Shown: positions 19,309 to 23,417 of the stretch, piece by piece
How positions within the stretch are numbered: the first letter of the stretch is position 1
Layout of the letters: each line of letters starts with the position of its first letter
Origin: Pseudoneurospora amorphoporcata
Lineage: Eukaryota; Ascomycota; Sordariomycetes; Sordariales; Sordariaceae
Direction of reading: 5' to 3'
Assembly: GCA_033297205.1 (NCBI GenBank)
Contig: MU859388.1
Location: forward strand, 1-23,417
DNA length: 23,417 nt
The notes under the pieces: model-generated
The model's input: the letters and a program-made list of their open reading frames with translations, nothing else
Told to the model about the DNA's origin: nothing
The model's database searches: none
Program-made: the position numbers and the translations under genes

Positions 19309-22300
19309 CTACCATCCCCGACGCGTAGTTCCCCTAACTTCATACTCTCCTTCTTCGTCACCCACACTTCCACCACCGGTATTTCCACTAGCCTCCCCAG
19401 TCCCTAGAGCTCCTCCCCTCAGCCCCCTCGGAGATCCTCCCAACACACCGCCGCCTCTTGTTTCTTCCAAACTGCGCCTCGAAGGCCTCTCGAGCTCGGA
19501 CATAGCGAACAACAACGGCTCGTCATCGGCCCCATCCTCACCCTGACCAACACCCATCCCACCTCTCCCAGCCAAAGAACCCATATACCTCATCCCGGTA
19601 AACGACCCCCTGCTCGACTGAGGCGGTGTTCCCCTGGTGCCAGACCCGATCCCGCTACCGCGCCCTTGCTGCGTGGAACTCGTCGTCGTGCCATGGTAGC
19701 TGTACCGCGACCTGTACGGGGTCCGACTGGTGGTCATGAGCCTAGCCGGCGAATTCGTCGGCTGATCCTCGTTTCCAGCCTGCCTCAGCTCCGCCGAAGC
19801 CCGGATATCCGCCGCCGGTTGTAGTTGCTGCAATCCTGCCATTCCACTCCCTGCCGAGCTGCCTTCGTTGCCATCGCCGGAATTTCTTCGCTGAAAAGCA
19901 AGCAGAGTGCTCAGCGAGGGCGCCTCGCCGCCGTCTGCTCCGAGGCTCAAGCTGCGCTGGGCGATATCCGAATCATCTTCTCCCGTTCCGGCGGCAGCTC
20001 CAGCCGCCAACGACCGGTGCTGCTGGGCCACGGAACTCGCTCGGCGGTTTGTGCTACCCGCATGGAGCAGGCGAGGAGAGAGCGGGATGTCGATCGCCGC
20101 TGAGACTGCGCCGCCCCCAGTTTCCTGATGGCGGTCGGTTTGCGTGGCCTCATCGCCATCCTCTTCCTCCTCCTCCGTGGGTACCACGTGAGACCTCCCT
20201 CTCCTGGTGTAGCTAGCCTGGGCCGGGTAATCAATAATCGAGTTCTCGCTCAACCGACTAGGAATCGCGGGCGTGTGAGGCGTATGCGGGCTCAGGGGCT
20301 TTCCGCCCGGTGAGCTGCTGACGCTCGCACCACTCATACTGATCCCCGGATTTCCCAGGCTACCTGGCATGTTAGGCATATTCCTGCTGCTTGAGCTCGA
20401 GCTCCGGTGCAAAGTCGAAGATCCCATCATCATGCTCTCCGTCAGCGCATTGTTCGAGTCCCTCATGAGATGGAATTTGTTGAGCTGTGCAGCAGTGCGG
20501 CGAGCAGCAGCTGATTGCTCTCCCTTCTTGGTAGCCTCAAAGCTCGGCAATTTCTTCCTGTTGTCAAGCTCTTTGAGGAACTCGGAAATGTCGTCATCCG
20601 TCTGAAACGAACCCGAACTGGCCACCCCACCCACAGGTTCGGCGAGGAGGGCCGATCCAGGTTGAGCCGATGAAGACAGGCTTTGTCGGCCACTACTATT
20701 CGCTTCATCATCGCCGGTCTTGCTTTGGCCGCCAAAAGAGGTCCGCGATCGGCGATGGCTGAAGCTGCTGCTATACCGGCTTTGGGGCCTTGGTGAGCTA
20801 GACTTTGGAATATCCGTCGGAACAGCGGCACCCGGGCCACGCAAAGAGGCCGCCATTCCGGCAGTAAGCGATGACCTGTTCCTGACTTGTGATATTCCGC
20901 TCAAACCCGAAGGTCGTGGAAGCGAATGGGGTGAGGCCGGTGATCCATGGTCTGGAATTCTGGGACTACTGGTTATCGACCCAGCCTTGAATGGCTGAAA
21001 AGAGATAGAAGGCCGTCTGCTGCCTTCAAGCTCCCGCAATGTCCGACTTGATGCACCACGGATGGGCAGAGAACGCGATGGTTCTGACTGGTCGACACTG
21101 GCAGCAGAAGAGCCTGGTGGCGAGCTGGTATCTGATCCGGCTGGTCGAACTGCCTTGAGCGCCGAGATGGGACTTGTGCCGAATGCACCCACGCCATGAA
21201 ATGTCGATAAACTGCCATATGTCTGATGCGGCTCTCGGTTGCCTCGTCCCAGGCGGTGTGAGGGCAAAGATCCGGGTTCCGCATACGAGTCCGCTCGGCC
21301 ATGGCTGACGGGTTGCGGTCGTGGAGGTATCGAGGGCTTGAAGAAATCCTCGTCTACACCCATGAGCCGCGAGCTCAGCAGAGCGTCGGCATCCTCGACC
21401 CGAAATGTGCAGTCATTCCGATAAATAACCGAAGCATTGAAGCGGCCTACGGGTACTTCTAGATCACCGAACATGTACTCCGTTACTACATCCTTACTGT
21501 CAGAAAGGGGTTGCCGCAGCGGATCGTAGTTGAGAAACTCAGCCTCGGCCGGTACAATGCGACACTTTACTTCCAGGGCGGGGTGGATGGCCTTGGTCAT
21601 AGTCTGCTGGGAAAACTTCCAGCCGGGCATGACCCTCGTGGCCAAGAATAGCGACCGGAAGAATACTATGCTCCGTTTATAGATTGTGGGCAGGCTGGGT
21701 CCAAAATCTTGCAAAGCACCATCATTGGGAATGCACTTGAGCTCGATGCGCCATCGTTCCAAGATCACCTCGGTATTCCGTTTTTGGAGGTGACGTTTCC
21801 GTGGTGAATCCTCGCTCGATTCCGAGCTGTTCAAGGCTTCCAGAACATCCCACCTCTTGCCATTCTCGTCCACTAGTGCGAGGCTGTGACTGCTGGAAAT
21901 GCGCGATGCGTCGATGTAGGTCTCGATGATCATGGGTGGTGGACGATTCGTAAAGCTGTCGCAACTCCTGAACACGCGGAGGTCATCCTTGAATTCTTCG
22001 GTATCTTCGGTCTCTATCGAAAACTGCATCTCGTTGTCAGCGGCTTGTCGAACGTTCCAACGGGGGAACGTCTTGGAATGAAACCCACCCATTTATTAAG
22101 CCCTTTCTTGGGGCCAGGCGTTAGATGCTGTCGCGACCCGATGATGAGGACGGCGGCTTTATAGTAGAAGTTCTGCCACTCATCTCAGTTAGCCAAGGAT
22201 GCTGCTTGCTGGGCGATAGGGGCGGCTTTGTCGAGAATGCGCACCTGAATGATCTGGTCCAGCTTCTTGAAGGCATCCCGGCTTGCGGCGTGCGCGGGGG

Positions 22301-22463
22301 CATCGCGGCCTTCCTGACCACCACCACCGGCTCCCTCCTTATCCGCGGCGTCGGTGCTGGTGCGAGCCCGGGGATCCCTCTGGTTGTTGGTGCGTGTGGG
22401 GTTTGTCTGAGCAGAAACTGCGGGGGAGGAGACCCTCGGGGGATGACGAGATTGTTGATGCAT
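19309..22463 (-). CDS. ATG13: autophagy-related protein 13 (Atg1-complex regulatory subunit)
   Basis: Atg13 is the TORC1-controlled partner of the Atg1 kinase and, with the Atg17 scaffold, starts autophagosome formation at the phagophore assembly site. The exons, in reading order, are 22245-22463, 22089-22172 and 19309-22023, giving 1005 aa, typical of Sordariomycetes. Residues 1-60 are a disordered Gly/Ser/Ala leader. The HORMA domain runs from about 65 (FKKLDQIIQ-NFYYKAAV) to 320, with NRPPPMIIETYID, LERWRIEL, IYKRSIVFFRSL and MPGWKF. A conserved block TDDDISEFLKELDNRKKL (about 577-594) lies where the Atg17/Atg1-binding (MIM-like) segment is expected. The rest is Ser-rich and disordered, suiting phosphoregulation. 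The C-terminal DEPLLFAMSELERPSRRSLEE is a recurrent fungal Atg13 motif. The intron 2 acceptor was set at atgcag (22024-22026) because it gives NKW-FSIETEDTEEF, matching KWFNVE of homologues. Confidence 0.96.
22024..22088 (-). other. ATG13 intron 2 (intron 1 is 22173-22244)
   Basis: The donor gtgggt follows codon TGG (residue 101). The intron lacks an in-frame stop, so it could be read through: retention would add 23 residues inside the HORMA domain without a frameshift. The 65-nt length is not a multiple of three, but the acceptor frame equals the in-frame read of an ATG at 22092, so upstream retention shifts frame while initiation at 22092 would not. Confidence 0.6.
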
Positions 22464-23299
22464 TATGGATGGCGGATGTGGCCAGTCGGCGGGTATGTAT
22501 AAGTGATGTCAATGTCAATGAGCGGCGTGCGTGGGATGCTTGACACGGGCGCCAAGCCCTGGCTCCGAGTGTGACTGATAACGATGTCGCGAGGCTGCCG
22601 TGTCTGTCAAAGCGGGCGCAAGATGGAAGGCATCAATACGGGGAAGATGGCCCTACAGTCGGATGAAAAAAGGGGGCTGCGTTGAGAGCTGCGCCGGGAA
22701 TATTCGAGTGTCTAGGGGATGGTCGGGGAAAGGCGAGGTCAGCGGACCTTTGCATCCATCGTTTGTTATCGGCAATCAGTCGGATAAGGCAGAAACACAA
22801 CAATGGAAGAAGAGGATGAAATCTATAGTCTAGCAAATCGGGGTTGGGAAGAAACAACACAATGTAATGACTTGTCGGGCCGTGCCACAAGGCAGAATCT
22901 GAGAGGCCGATGTCAATGTAGGTAGGAGGAAAAGAAGAGGAGAAGGAGTCGAGAGATGGATGGATGGAAGGTGTGGAATGGTTGTAGGGATCCAACTGGG
23001 GATGACTTGGTTGGCGGTGACTGTCACAGTCAAACAGGAGCGGGCGACAACACCTTTAACAGACGATACCAGGATCTCCTAGCAGATTTAATGGGCGCAA
23101 GGTGATCACTGTTAGTAGAGCACGTCCATTTTCACTATGTCCAGCGCGTCAGAGAAGCGTGTAGAGTGGTTCCAGTTTGAGGCAGGCCCGGGGGTTTCAG
23201 GGTTCGTCGTGGCGGCTCCGGAGAACACCAATCAGTCGGCCAATGATTAGCAGTCGTCCGGCTCACTCCCGCCGCGAGTGGATCAAAATGGCTGCGTGC
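22464..23299. promoter_or_regulatory. upstream region of ATG13
   Basis: This is presumed promoter and 5' UTR of ATG13 on the minus strand. A CCAAT box is visible on the plus strand near 23228-23245. ORFs of up to 120 codons have no recognisable domain. No RNA genes or repeats were recognised. Confidence 0.45.
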
Positions 23300-23417
23300 A
23301 TTTTTTTTTGGGGGGGGGGGGGGGGGGGTTTGTTTTTTTTATTTCCCCCCCCCAATGTGTGGGTAGCACACCGGTGTTATTTTTATTTGTCAAAATTTTT
23401 AAAAAACCAAAAAAGGG
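23300..23417. other. low-quality contig end with G, T and C homopolymers
   Basis: A T9 run, a G19 run (23310-23328), T8 and C9 runs follow each other directly, then A/T-rich sequence. This mirrors the other end of the window and is most simply an assembly or base-calling artefact. Confidence 0.65.

Noticed and set aside
22024..22092. Alternative ATG13 start at 22092 (MGGFHSKTF...)
   Set aside because: This reads through intron 2 and omits the conserved KLDQIIQ-NFYYKAAV opening of the HORMA domain; the three-exon model matches Atg13 homologues much better.
1..23417. A new multi-gene defence, metabolite or mobile system
   Set aside because: I looked for clustered biosynthetic genes, transposases, integrases, CRISPR-like arrays and repeated cassettes; none is present. 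Apart from the HET remnants the genes are ordinary, individually recognisable fungal genes.

Overview
The window looks like nuclear DNA of a filamentous ascomycete, probably a Sordariomycete. The evidence is many short GT..AG introns (mostly 52-115 nt, several with CTAAC/CTAAT-like branch points), Kozak-like 'acaATG' starts, TACCTACC-type intergenic repeats, and fungal-specific genes (ATG13, HSE1, GH55 glucanase, HET-type incompatibility remnants). Both ends (about 1-125 and 23300-23417) are homopolymer-rich and look like poor contig ends.

Layout, left to right. 1-2062: no gene I can support. 2063-4701 (+): six-exon secreted GH55 exo-beta-1,3-glucanase, 767 aa after splicing. 4966-5913 (-): intronless phytanoyl-CoA dioxygenase-like protein, convergent with the glucanase. 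5914-7114: long divergent intergenic region. 7115-8596 (+): nuclear-looking DUF2461 protein, three exons, 434 aa. 9116-10329 (-): three-exon Ala/Glu/Val/Pro-rich low-complexity protein, 330 aa. 10330-12381: noncoding except for a promoter-like stretch leading into a short orphan ORF. 12382-14506 (+): two broken HET-family genes, a C-terminal remnant followed by an N-terminal remnant that carries a 90-bp tandem duplication with a stop codon. 15234-17829 (-): HSE1, the ESCRT-0 subunit, six exons, 737 aa. 19309-22463 (-): ATG13, the Atg1-complex regulatory subunit, three exons, 1005 aa. 22464-23417: upstream of ATG13 and contig end.

All exon joins were made by eye. Each spliced CDS is a multiple of three and keeps family motifs across the junctions, which supports the models. 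HSE1 and ATG13 are neighbours on the same strand and both serve vacuole-directed degradation (endosomal sorting and autophagy); this may simply be ancestral gene order. The other genes show no obvious shared pathway. I found no convincing new multi-gene system. The most unusual region is 12.1-14.5 kb: an orphan promoter, permuted HET fragments lacking the HET core, and the mutated duplication. It looks like a rearranged, decaying incompatibility locus.
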